From NCBI GenBank assembly GCA_013214545.1, contig JABSQB010000004.1, positions 62,001-126,000 of the forward strand: a stretch of 64,000 nucleotides of DNA, written 5' to 3'. Numbering within the stretch: position 1 is the stretch's first letter; each line of letters opens with the position of its first letter. Of the stretch, positions 44,247 to 51,289 are shown one piece after another. The notes below the pieces were generated by a model, which saw only the letters and a list, made by a program, of their open reading frames with translations, was not told the origin of the DNA and did not search any database. The translations under genes were made by a program, and so were the position numbers. This stretch comes from Henriciella sp. GTDB lineage: Bacteria; Pseudomonadota; Alphaproteobacteria; Caulobacterales; Hyphomonadaceae.

Positions 44247-44262
44247 ATGACGCATGCGTCAT
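44247..44262. promoter_or_regulatory. 16-bp palindrome with TGACG-CATG-CGTCA, distal candidate operator
   Basis: ATGACGCATGCGTCAT is fully self-complementary and lies 12 bp beyond the DUF2244 stop, with an A-run on one side and GGTTTTTT on the other strand's end. It could be an operator for the P450 gene, a weak terminator for DUF2244, or both. It shares half sites with the palindrome at 44206. Confidence 0.5.
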
Positions 44263-44274
44263 TTTTTTGCGATT

Positions 44275-44763
44275 CTACGTCGAATATCGCTCGTTTTGAG
44301 CGCTCCAGATGGCCTTCTCCAGCGCATCCTTGAGCGATTTGCGCTCGGTCGGCGTTAAAAACCGCCCAATCACCCAAGCCTGACCGCCATGGGCAAGTTT
44401 AAGCTCGCTTGGCTTGCGCTCCGGAAAATCGAGCCGGACACGTGTAAAAGCGGTGGGCAAATGAGCGGTGCGCGGCGGCTTTCCCGGCTGTTCATGCGAC
44501 AAGTCGATTTGTTCTGCCGTCACTCTGACCCGGGTTTCCTGTTTCAGGTTGCGAAAACTCCAGCGAAACGCAATCCAGATGGCCAGCGCATCCAGCCCGA
44601 AAAACCCAATCACTGGAAACGCGCCCATGGACACGAAGGACAAGCCCGCAATGAAGCTCATCCCAACAATCACCGCCATGACAATGGTAAACGCCCGCGG
44701 GCTGAGCGACCGGTTTGGCGTCAGCGTTGCGTCAAAATAGATGGTGTTCTCGGTTGGCTCCAT
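44275..44763 (-). CDS. DUF2244 membrane protein
   Basis: The 162-residue protein begins MEPTENTIYFDATLTPNRSLSPRAF, which is the DUF2244 start, has two membrane helices (TIVMAVIVGMSFIAGLSFVSM and FPVIGFFGLDALAIWIAF) and a soluble beta domain ending in RFLTPTERKSLKDALEKAI. Members are uncharacterised membrane proteins. The ATG at 44763 matches the family start. It is upstream of the P450 gene on the same strand, with the palindromes between. Confidence 0.83.
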   Translation of the reverse strand: MEPTENTIYFDATLTPNRSLSPRAFTIVMAVIVGMSFIAGLSFVSMGAFPVIGFFGLDALAIWIAFRWSFRNLKQETRVRVTAEQIDLSHEQPGKPPRTAHLPTAFTRVRLDFPERKPSELKLAHGGQAWVIGRFLTPTERKSLKDALEKAIWSAQNERYST

Positions 44764-44863
44764 GCTCGGAAGTATAGGCCAAATCTTGCCCGCGGCGACA
44801 AGCGCGGCGGGTGGTCGCAAGAATCGGATTTCCAGCTTGTTGGAACTGCCCTAGATATCCCCC

Positions 44864-45589
44864 ATGACCGCGACAAAGACAAAACCTAAGCGCAAGCGTG
44901 CCCCGCGCACCTTTGGTAAGGAGAAGGCCGCCGAGCTTTATGCCGAGCTGGCCAAGGTACGCCCAGATCCGAAGACTGAGCTAGATTTCGTCAATCCATA
45001 CACGTTGGTGGTCGCTGTCGCGCTGTCGGCCCAGGCGACGGATGTCGGGGTCAACAAAGCCACCAAAGAACTGTTCAAGATTGCCGATACGCCGGAAAAG
45101 ATGCTGGCGCTCGGCCTTGCGGGGGTGGAGCAGCACGTGAAGACGATCGGCCTTTGGCGCAACAAGGCCAAGAATGTCATCGCGCTCAGTCAGATGATCC
45201 TGGACGAGTTTGGTGGAGAGGTGCCGCAAACTCGTGAAGAGCTGGTGCGCTTGCCAGGGGTCGGTCGAAAGACCGCCAATGTCGTGTTGAACGAGGCGTT
45301 CGGGCAGCCGACTATTGCCGTCGACACGCATATCTTCCGCGTCTCCAACCGCACGGGCCTCGCCCCAGGCAAGGACCCAGATCAGGTGGAGGCGAGCCTG
45401 GAACGCACCACGCCGGATGAATACAAGCTCGGCGCGCATCACTGGCTGATCCTGCACGGTCGCTACACGTGTGTCGCCCGCAAGCCAAAATGCTGGGACT
45501 GCTCGATCCGGCATTTGTGCAAGTTCAAGGAAAAAACGCCGGATCCGGCCAAGACCTCGTCGCTGGGACCGAAAACGCCGAAGGGCTGA
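44864..45589 (+). CDS. nth: Endonuclease III
   Basis: The 241-residue DNA glycosylase/AP lyase removes oxidised pyrimidines. It has the helix-hairpin-helix LPGVGRKTANVV with the catalytic Lys near residue 132, the Asp in AVDTHIFRVSNR near 150, and a [4Fe-4S] cluster loop C-x6-C-x2-C-x5-C (CVARKPKCWDCSIRHLC). Length and motifs fit Nth rather than MutY. It is a single gene, divergent from DUF2244 across 100 bp. Confidence 0.94.
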   Translation: MTATKTKPKRKRAPRTFGKEKAAELYAELAKVRPDPKTELDFVNPYTLVVAVALSAQATDVGVNKATKELFKIADTPEKMLALGLAGVEQHVKTIGLWRNKAKNVIALSQMILDEFGGEVPQTREELVRLPGVGRKTANVVLNEAFGQPTIAVDTHIFRVSNRTGLAPGKDPDQVEASLERTTPDEYKLGAHHWLILHGRYTCVARKPKCWDCSIRHLCKFKEKTPDPAKTSSLGPKTPKG

Positions 45590-45741
45590 TACTGGACGGA
45601 CGTGCCCAAAATTCAGATCTGAACTCCGAATAAATAGAAATGATCCGTTGCTCGCGCAGTCTGCGGGAGCTTAATGCCAAATGACGCATTCTACTTGCGA
45701 ATACTTTGGCGTACGCCTCTCATCTCAGTACGGAGATGAGA

Positions 45742-46014
45742 ATGTGGAGCGCGGAACTCAACCAATTTCTTGAATTGGCTTCAAAATACTACGGCACCGA
45801 CTGGGCGGCGATGTGCTTCACTTTCATTCAGCTTTATCTTTTGGGAAACGGCAAGAGAATCGGGTTCGTTTTCGGCATATTTGCCACGCTCAGTTGGACA
45901 GCGTTCGGTATCATGGCCGGAAGCATTGCAAACCCGATCGCAAATTCGATTTTCTTGGTGATGAACATTCGCGGGCTTCTGAAGTGGACGGAGATGGAGG
46001 CCGAAACGGAATAA
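45742..46014 (+). CDS. Small membrane protein with PnuC-like look
   Basis: The ATG at 45742 has CGGAG 6 bp upstream, better than the ATG at 45736 that abuts it. The 90-residue product has about three membrane segments with GNGKRIGFVFGIFATLSWTA and NSIFLVMNIRGLLKW, reminiscent of half of a PnuC/SemiSWEET-type unit, but the match is weak and the family is not certain. A role in small-molecule transport is only a guess. Confidence 0.5.
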   Translation: MWSAELNQFLELASKYYGTDWAAMCFTFIQLYLLGNGKRIGFVFGIFATLSWTAFGIMAGSIANPIANSIFLVMNIRGLLKWTEMEAETE

Positions 46015-46129
46015 ATCCGCGCTCACTCTATCCGTCGAGCTGGTGTCCACATCTGCCGCTCCAGTTCCATCTCACCTTCATCTACGATCCGCCTTGCCAG
46101 CCGCCTGCCCTGCGTCTTAGAAGCCTCCT

Positions 46130-46888
46130 ATGCTCAAGACCCGCATCATTCCCTGCCTCGATGTCAAAGATGGCCGTACTGTCAAAGGCGTGAACTTTGT
46201 CGATCTGCGCGATGCCGGCGATCCGGTGGCGCTGGCCAAGGCTTATGATACCCAAGGCGCCGATGAACTTTGCTTTCTCGACATCACCGCCAGCCATGAA
46301 GGTCGCGGGACGCTGCGCGATGTCGTCAGCGCGACGGCAGAGCAGTGCTTTATGCCGCTGACCGTCGGCGGTGGCGTGCGCAGCGCGGAGAATATGGTGC
46401 AGCTGCTGCGGGCAGGTGCTGACAAAGTCGCGATCAATTCTGCGGCGGTCGCCGATCCAGACGTGATCTCCAGCTGCGCCGCCAAGGCAGGTAGCCAATG
46501 CGTGGTCGTTGCAATTGATGCCAGAAAGACGGGTGACCACTGGGAAATCTTCACGCATGGGGGGCGCAAGCCGACCGGGATTGATGCGGTTGAGTTTGCC
46601 AAGCTCGCGCAATCCAAGGGCGCGGGCGAAATTCTGCTGACCAGCATGGACAAGGACGGCACCAAATCCGGCTTTGACCTCCCGCTGACCAAGGCGGTGA
46701 CCGATGCTGTGAGCATTCCGGTGATTGCCAGCGGCGGCGCAGGTAGCGCCGAAGATCTTGCCCCGGCCGTACTCGAAGCGGGCGCCAATGCGGTTCTCGC
46801 CGCATCGATCTTCCATTTTGGTGAAGTCACTTTAGAACAGGCCCGCGCTGCACTCACCGCTGCTGGTGCGCCGGTTCGACCGATTTAG
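46130..46888 (+). CDS. hisF: Imidazole glycerol phosphate synthase subunit HisF
   Basis: The 252-residue TIM-barrel cyclase of histidine synthesis is clear: [19 protein letters not shown] with the catalytic Asp11, the TVGGGVRS phosphate-binding loop, the second half [10 protein letters not shown] with the Asp130 equivalent, and [15 protein letters not shown]. It has no good ribosome binding site. hisE follows 19 bp downstream, but hisH and hisA are not next to it. Confidence 0.95.
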   Translation: MLKTRIIPCLDVKDGRTVKGVNFVDLRDAGDPVALAKAYDTQGADELCFLDITASHEGRGTLRDVVSATAEQCFMPLTVGGGVRSAENMVQLLRAGADKVAINSAAVADPDVISSCAAKAGSQCVVVAIDARKTGDHWEIFTHGGRKPTGIDAVEFAKLAQSKGAGEILLTSMDKDGTKSGFDLPLTKAVTDAVSIPVIASGGAGSAEDLAPAVLEAGANAVLAASIFHFGEVTLEQARAALTAAGAPVRPI

Positions 46889-46907
46889 AAGCCTTTTGGA
46901 GATTCAG

Positions 46908-47258
46908 ATGACAGACAAACCGCTCGGCAATGCCGACGATCTTGCCGGCCTGATCGCTTATCTGGCTGAAACGGTGGACAGCCGGGTCGGCGGCGACCCG
47001 AAAGATTCTTATACGGCGAAACTGCTCCAAAAAGGCCCGCTGCATTGCGGCAAGAAGATTGCCGAGGAAGGGGCTGAGCTGGCGCTGGCACTCGCCGCTG
47101 AAGGCAGGAGCGAGAGTGCTTCAGAAGCTGCGGACCTGATCTATCACATGCTGGTTGGCCTGCGTTCTAAGGGCGTGAGCCTGGACCAGGTGGCTGCGGC
47201 GCTGCGCAAAAGACAGGGGATTTCCGGGCTGGAAGAAAAAGCGGCGCGGCCTGAATAG
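46908..47258 (+). CDS. hisE: Phosphoribosyl-ATP pyrophosphatase
   Basis: The 116-residue MazG-like enzyme hydrolyses PRATP in the second step of histidine synthesis. The motifs DSYTAKLLQKG and KIAEEGAELALALAAE, with metal-binding Glu residues, and SEAADLIYHMLVGL are typical of HisE. The ATG at 46908 has GGAGA 5 bp upstream. It is cotranscribed with hisF. Confidence 0.94.
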   Translation: MTDKPLGNADDLAGLIAYLAETVDSRVGGDPKDSYTAKLLQKGPLHCGKKIAEEGAELALALAAEGRSESASEAADLIYHMLVGLRSKGVSLDQVAAALRKRQGISGLEEKAARPE

Positions 47259-47315
47259 GCCTGACGGACACCTGTGTTGATTGCGGGTCGCGACCACTTC
47301 GCCTATATCATCCAC

Positions 47316-47693
47316 ATGCTCCGTGCATTCACTTCTGTGCTTTGGCTCATCGCCGCGCTCGCTCTCGGGTTCGAGACCGTTGCACAACCATGTGATCTGC
47401 GGGCCGAAGTCACCTCGCCTCAGACGCACGAGATGATGGCCGATATGCCCTGTCATGACGGCATGATGATGCCAGAAAAGACCGATGCTGCGACTTCAGA
47501 CGCTCCGGATCACGACAGGCCCAATCATGACAATCCGGCCTGTTGCTGCGCTGCGTTGCTGGGCAATGGAGTCACCGCAGATGCGCCACATCTCGGCCAG
47601 CCTGTGCCAGGCCTGACGCTTTGGGCCATGCCGCTGCCGGACAATGCCAATTCCATTCTGCTTGAGTATGAACCGCCGCCGCCGCGGGCCTGA
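47316..47693 (+). CDS. Secreted Cys/Met/His-rich protein, candidate metal binder
   Basis: The 125-residue product has a signal peptide-like start (LRAFTSVLWLIAALALGFE) and a mature part with clustered metal-ligand residues: Cys26, HEMMADMPCHDGMMMP at 38-53, several His-Asp pairs at 64-72 and a Cys triplet at 76-78. The C-terminus is proline-rich. It resembles the small, Cys/His-containing DUF2946-like proteins seen near copper genes, though the match is weak. It is the first of four same-strand genes that end in a MerT-like protein. Confidence 0.6.
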   Translation: MLRAFTSVLWLIAALALGFETVAQPCDLRAEVTSPQTHEMMADMPCHDGMMMPEKTDAATSDAPDHDRPNHDNPACCCAALLGNGVTADAPHLGQPVPGLTLWAMPLPDNANSILLEYEPPPPRA

Positions 47694-47731
47694 TCCTGAA
47701 ACTTTAGGATCAACTCAAACAGGACTCACAA

Positions 47732-48379
47732 ATGAAATCCCTCCAATATGCAGGCGTCACGCTTGCGATTGGCCTTGCCATAGCCGCCCCTGCGGCGGAG
47801 GCGCGACCGGTCTCATATCCGGGCGGGTGGACGGTCATGCAGATGAATAATGGCGATATGGCGTCGCTTCATGTTCATTACTCCCCCACCTTCACCGACT
47901 CGATCGGGCTCTATTCAGAGCGCAATTGGGGCGAGGACTGGCATTTTACCGGCATTCAGTACAATCGCCTGGTCAAGCGCTGGAACACGCCGAATTCGCA
48001 AGCCAATCTCTATTTCAAAGCCGCAGCTGGCCAGGCCGATCCGTTCAGCGATGGCGCCAATGTCGAAGCCGCTGGCTTCGTCGGTGTTGGGACCGATTGG
48101 GAGACGCGCCGATGGTTCGTCTCTTATGAGGGCCGGGCCTACGATCTCGGCTTTGATCAGGATGCCCGCCAATCCGCCCGTGTGGGGGTCGCTCCCTACA
48201 TCGGCGATTACGGCGATCTGCACACCTGGCTCATGCTTCAGGTTGAAAACCAGCCCGAAGCCGAAACCCCAACAACGCTCACCCCATTGGTGCGCTTTTT
48301 CTATGACGTTCAGATGCTCGAAATCGGTTATGCACCGGAAACGGAAGAGCTGATGCTGAACTGGATTGTCCGATTTTAG
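47732..48379 (+). CDS. Exported protein, probable outer-membrane barrel, of the metal module
   Basis: The 215-residue product has a cleavable signal peptide ending AAPAAEA. The mature part is made of alternating beta-type strands with Trp/Tyr-rich ends (such as NWGEDWHFTG and DWETRRWFVSY) and ends in Phe (LNWIVRF), the usual C-terminal sign of outer-membrane beta barrels. It has a Met/His patch MQMNNGDMASLHVHY near residue 36. No family is recognisable. It precedes the MerP-like gene by 15 bp. Confidence 0.6.
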   Translation: MKSLQYAGVTLAIGLAIAAPAAEARPVSYPGGWTVMQMNNGDMASLHVHYSPTFTDSIGLYSERNWGEDWHFTGIQYNRLVKRWNTPNSQANLYFKAAAGQADPFSDGANVEAAGFVGVGTDWETRRWFVSYEGRAYDLGFDQDARQSARVGVAPYIGDYGDLHTWLMLQVENQPEAETPTTLTPLVRFFYDVQMLEIGYAPETEELMLNWIVRF

Positions 48380-48394
48380 GAAGGAACAGGACAG

Positions 48395-48724
48395 ATGAAA
48401 CTTATCAAACTCGCCCTCGCGACGACAACAATTGCCTTTGCAGCGCCTATCGCCACTGCGCAGGACGCGGCCACCGACACCGCAATAAGCGCTCAGACCA
48501 TGGTCAACGTCAAGGTGAATGGCATGGTTTGCGATTTCTGCGCCCGCGCTGTGACCAAAGTCTTCGGCAAGCAGGAGGCGGTTGAAAACGTCCATGTCGA
48601 CCTCGACAATGGCGAAATCCACGTGACGCTGAAACCTGGCGCGGCGCTCAGCGATGAGACCGTCGCGGATCTGGTCAAGAAATCGGGCTACGACCTGGTC
48701 GCGATTGAAAGAGAGACCGCATGA
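48395..48724 (+). CDS. MerP-like periplasmic heavy-metal-associated protein
   Basis: The 109-residue protein has a signal peptide ending IATA and a single HMA domain. The metal-binding motif G-M-x-C-x2-C is NGMVCDFC with Cys46 and Cys49, and the fold ends KSGYDLVAI. Family members shuttle soft metals such as Hg2+, Cu+ or Zn2+ in the periplasm. It overlaps the MerT-like gene by ATGA, so the two are translationally coupled. No MerA or MerR is adjacent, so mercury resistance is not implied. Confidence 0.82.
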   Translation: MKLIKLALATTTIAFAAPIATAQDAATDTAISAQTMVNVKVNGMVCDFCARAVTKVFGKQEAVENVHVDLDNGEIHVTLKPGAALSDETVADLVKKSGYDLVAIERETA

Positions 48725-49125
48725 CCGCAATACAGGAGGAGGTGAAGAGTCCAAGCGTCCTGCCCGCGACGCTGGCTTTGTTCACCTCTGCGACCACACT
48801 GATCTGCTGCGCGTTGCCAGCCATGCTGGTTATGGTCGGGATGGGCGCGGTCTGGTCAGGGGTGATTGGCGCAGTGCCGGGTATTACCTGGTTCGGGGCC
48901 AATAAGAGTCTTGTCTTCGGCGTGACGGGCCTGGTGCTCGCCGCGTCCGGCGCCTGGCAATGGCATGCGCGTAAACTGCCCTGCCCCGCTGATCCGTTGA
49001 AAGCCCGGGCTTGCACGCGCCTGCGCCGGATCAGCTGGACTCTTTGGGGCATCAGCGTTGCCGCATTCTGCATTGGCGGTTTTTTTGCTTTTTTCCCTGG
49101 TTTCGCAGCCACCCTGTTCCTCTAG
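48721..49125 (+). CDS. MerT-like inner-membrane metal transport protein
   Basis: The 134-residue protein has three membrane segments. The first has a Cys-Cys pair (TTLICCALPAMLVMVG, Cys29-Cys30), as in MerT, and a loop has a second Cys pair (Cys88 and Cys98), then a final Phe-rich helix. The arrangement follows MerT closely although identities are low. It should move a soft metal ion across the inner membrane, received from the MerP-like partner. Direction and metal are unknown. Confidence 0.72.
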   Translation: MTAIQEEVKSPSVLPATLALFTSATTLICCALPAMLVMVGMGAVWSGVIGAVPGITWFGANKSLVFGVTGLVLAASGAWQWHARKLPCPADPLKARACTRLRRISWTLWGISVAAFCIGGFFAFFPGFAATLFL

Positions 49126-49189
49126 GGCAGAACTGGACAAAACGCCGTCGGGCGTTCACCGTTTGCGGCAAACAGACGGAGGATGCCCG

Positions 49190-49630
49190 ATGGCAAACCA
49201 GCACGATGTGCCCGTGAAGGGTTATCAACCGCAGCTGCAATCCTGGTTCGATTACATGATGGAAGGCCATGATCGCAGTCTGCTATGGGACATGCTGCAT
49301 CCCGATGTCGTCTTCCGCAGCCCCGTGGTGCACACGCCGCAAGAAGGCCGGGAGATTACGTTTGCTTATCTCTCTGCGGCTGGAAACACGCTCGGCAATG
49401 GCACGTTTAAATATACCCGCGTGTTCGATTGCGGACAGAAGGCCGTGCTCGAGTTTGAGAACGAAATGGACGGCATTCAAGTCAACGGCATCGACATGAT
49501 CGAATGGGATGAAGACGGCAAGATCATCGATTTCAAGGTCATGGTCCGTCCGCTCAAAGGCATGCAGGTCGTGCATGCTGCCATGGGCAAGATGCTGGCT
49601 CAGATGCAGGCCGAGAAAGAGAACGCTTGA
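49190..49630 (+). CDS. SnoaL-like (NTF2-fold) protein
   Basis: The ATG at 49190 has GGAGG 7 bp upstream. The 146-residue protein has the NTF2-like cone pattern: a helix with LWDMLHPDVVFRSPVVHTPQEGR near residues 31-53, a curved sheet ending MIEWDEDGKIIDFKVMVRPL. Such proteins are cyclases, isomerases or binding proteins, and this one has no assigned function. The last 4 bp overlap the GNAT gene as TTGA. Confidence 0.78.
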   Translation: MANQHDVPVKGYQPQLQSWFDYMMEGHDRSLLWDMLHPDVVFRSPVVHTPQEGREITFAYLSAAGNTLGNGTFKYTRVFDCGQKAVLEFENEMDGIQVNGIDMIEWDEDGKIIDFKVMVRPLKGMQVVHAAMGKMLAQMQAEKENA

Positions 49631-50163
49631 ATCCGCCCACCCTGCTGACCGCGCGCCTTAGCCTCAAACCTGCCGAGGTATCCGACTATGCCGAGGTCGC
49701 GACAATGTGGGCAGATGAGTCCGTCGTACGCTTCATTGGTGGTCAAACGCGCGACGCGCAAGACGCCTGGTTCGCTCAACTGCGCAATCGGGGCATGTGG
49801 CCGCTTCTCGGATATGGCTATTGGGTCATTCGGGAGCGGCGGACGGAGACTTTCGTTGGTGAGGTCGGATTTGCCGATTTCAAACGTGGTATCGAACCGG
49901 ACATTTCGGGGCGACCGGAAGCGGGCTGGGTTCTGGCTGAAACAGGTTGGGGAAAAGGCTATGCGAGCGAGGCTGTCAAAGCCGCACATGATTGGCTGGA
50001 TGAGATTATTCCCGGGCGCTCCACGTGTATTATCGAGCCTGATAATGTTGCCTCGATCCGGGTCGCCGAAAAGGTTGGTTACAGCGAAATAGGCCCAACC
50101 GACTATCGCGGCGCACCGGTTCTGCTGTTTGAGCGGTTCAGCCCGGGGACAGGAAAAGGCTAG
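49627..50163 (+). CDS. RimJ-like GNAT acetyltransferase
   Basis: The frame begins with TTG overlapping the previous stop (TTGA). The 178-residue product is a RimJ/RimL-type GNAT: LLTARLSLKPAEVSDYAEVA near the start, GYWVIRERRTETFVGEVGFADF, EAGWVLAETGWGKGYASEA with the acetyl-CoA loop, and NVASIRVAEKVGY near the end. It should acetylate a protein N-terminus or a small amine. The substrate is unknown. Confidence 0.84.
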   Translation: MNPPTLLTARLSLKPAEVSDYAEVATMWADESVVRFIGGQTRDAQDAWFAQLRNRGMWPLLGYGYWVIRERRTETFVGEVGFADFKRGIEPDISGRPEAGWVLAETGWGKGYASEAVKAAHDWLDEIIPGRSTCIIEPDNVASIRVAEKVGYSEIGPTDYRGAPVLLFERFSPGTGKG

Positions 50164-50195
50164 CGATTTGCGCGAACCAGGGCTATTTAGGCCTC

Positions 50196-51158
50196 ATGGT
50201 TACGACATATCTCGACTTCGAAAAGCCGCTCGCCGAGCTTGAGACCAAGATCGCCGAGCTGGAAGCCGTTGCTGCCCAGGAAGGCGGCCCACAGATCAAT
50301 GAAGAGCTGAAAAAGCTGAAAGAGAAAGCAGCCAAACAGCTGAAAGACACCTATTCCTCGCTCAATCCATGGCGCAAGACGCAGGTCGCCCGGCATCCGG
50401 AGCGCCCCCACTTTACCGACTATATCGAGCATCTGTTCGAGGATTTTCAGGAGCTCGCCGGGGACCGCGTGTTTGGCAATGATGAGGCCGTCATTGGCGG
50501 CCTGGCTACATTTAACGGTCAATCCGTCGTCATTATCGGCCATGAAAAAGGCCGCACCACGGAAAGCCGCCTGAAGCATAATTTTGGCATGGCCCACCCT
50601 GAAGGCTATCGCAAAGCGGTTCGCTTAATGGACCTTGCAGACCGCTTTGGCCTGCCTGTGATTACCTTTGTCGATACTTCTGGCGCGTTTCCGGGCAAGG
50701 CCGGGGAAGAGCGTGGACAGGCCGAGGCGATCGCGCGCTCGACGGAACGCTGCCTCACCCTGAACGTGCCCATGATTTCGCTGATCATCGGCGAAGGCGG
50801 CTCAGGCGGCGCGATTGCGATTGCTGCGGCCAACCATGTCCTGATGATGGAACATTCGATCTATTCCGTGATCTCACCGGAAGGTTGCGCCTCGATCCTG
50901 TATCGCGACGCCGCCAAGGCCAAGGACGCCGCCGAAGCGATGAAGATTACCGCTGGCGACCTGAAGAAACTGAAAGTCGTTGACGGCGTGATCAAGGAGC
51001 CTGTCGGCGGCGCTCACCGCGCGCCGGAGAAAGCCATTCGCGCCGCCGGCAAGGCGATCGACAAAGCGCTGCAGACCCTGTCAGATCTCAGCCCACAGGA
51101 GCTCAAGGCCCAGCGTCGCGAACGCTTCTATGCGATCGGGCGCGAAGGCCTGAACTAA
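50196..51158 (+). CDS. accA: Acetyl-CoA carboxylase carboxyltransferase subunit alpha
   Basis: The 320-residue protein makes malonyl-CoA with AccD in the first step of fatty acid synthesis. Diagnostic segments are YLDFEKPLAELETKI, ARHPERPHFTDYI, TFVDTSGAFPGKAGEERGQAEAIA and GEGGSGGAIAIAAAN for CoA binding, and SVISPEGCASILYRD. Length is standard. It is alone in the window, as often in alphaproteobacteria. A strong terminator lies at 51241. Confidence 0.95.
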   Translation: MVTTYLDFEKPLAELETKIAELEAVAAQEGGPQINEELKKLKEKAAKQLKDTYSSLNPWRKTQVARHPERPHFTDYIEHLFEDFQELAGDRVFGNDEAVIGGLATFNGQSVVIIGHEKGRTTESRLKHNFGMAHPEGYRKAVRLMDLADRFGLPVITFVDTSGAFPGKAGEERGQAEAIARSTERCLTLNVPMISLIIGEGGSGGAIAIAAANHVLMMEHSIYSVISPEGCASILYRDAAKAKDAAEAMKITAGDLKKLKVVDGVIKEPVGGAHRAPEKAIRAAGKAIDKALQTLSDLSPQELKAQRRERFYAIGREGLN

Positions 51159-51240
51159 GCTCAACCGCTACGCGCGGGTTCTTCCGAACTCTAACATGCG
51201 TAGGGTTCAGTTGAGAGCAGCAACCTTAGACGAAACAAAA

Positions 51241-51266
51241 AAAGGGCGACCCGAGGGTCGCCCTTT
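51241..51266. terminator. Bidirectional rho-independent terminator
   Basis: AAAGGGCGACCC (51241-51252) pairs perfectly with GGGTCGCCCTTT (51255-51266), and A-rich sequence precedes it. It ends accA (+) and the TonB receptor (-). Confidence 0.88.
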
Positions 51267-51289
51267 CTGATTTGGATTTGATCCAGCGT

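Noticed and set aside
44247-44262. Palindrome as a simple terminator of the DUF2244 gene only
   Set aside because: The stem is only six base pairs with a four-base loop, and an identical half-site copy without a T-run lies 42 bp away, so an operator role is more likely, though both are possible.
47915-48754. 279-codon reverse-strand frame across the metal module
   Set aside because: It covers two forward genes with signal peptides and an HMA motif, and it has no recognisable domain.
47316-49125. Classical mercury resistance operon
   Set aside because: MerT-like and MerP-like proteins are present, but merA, merR and the MerR operator are absent and two extra envelope proteins are included.
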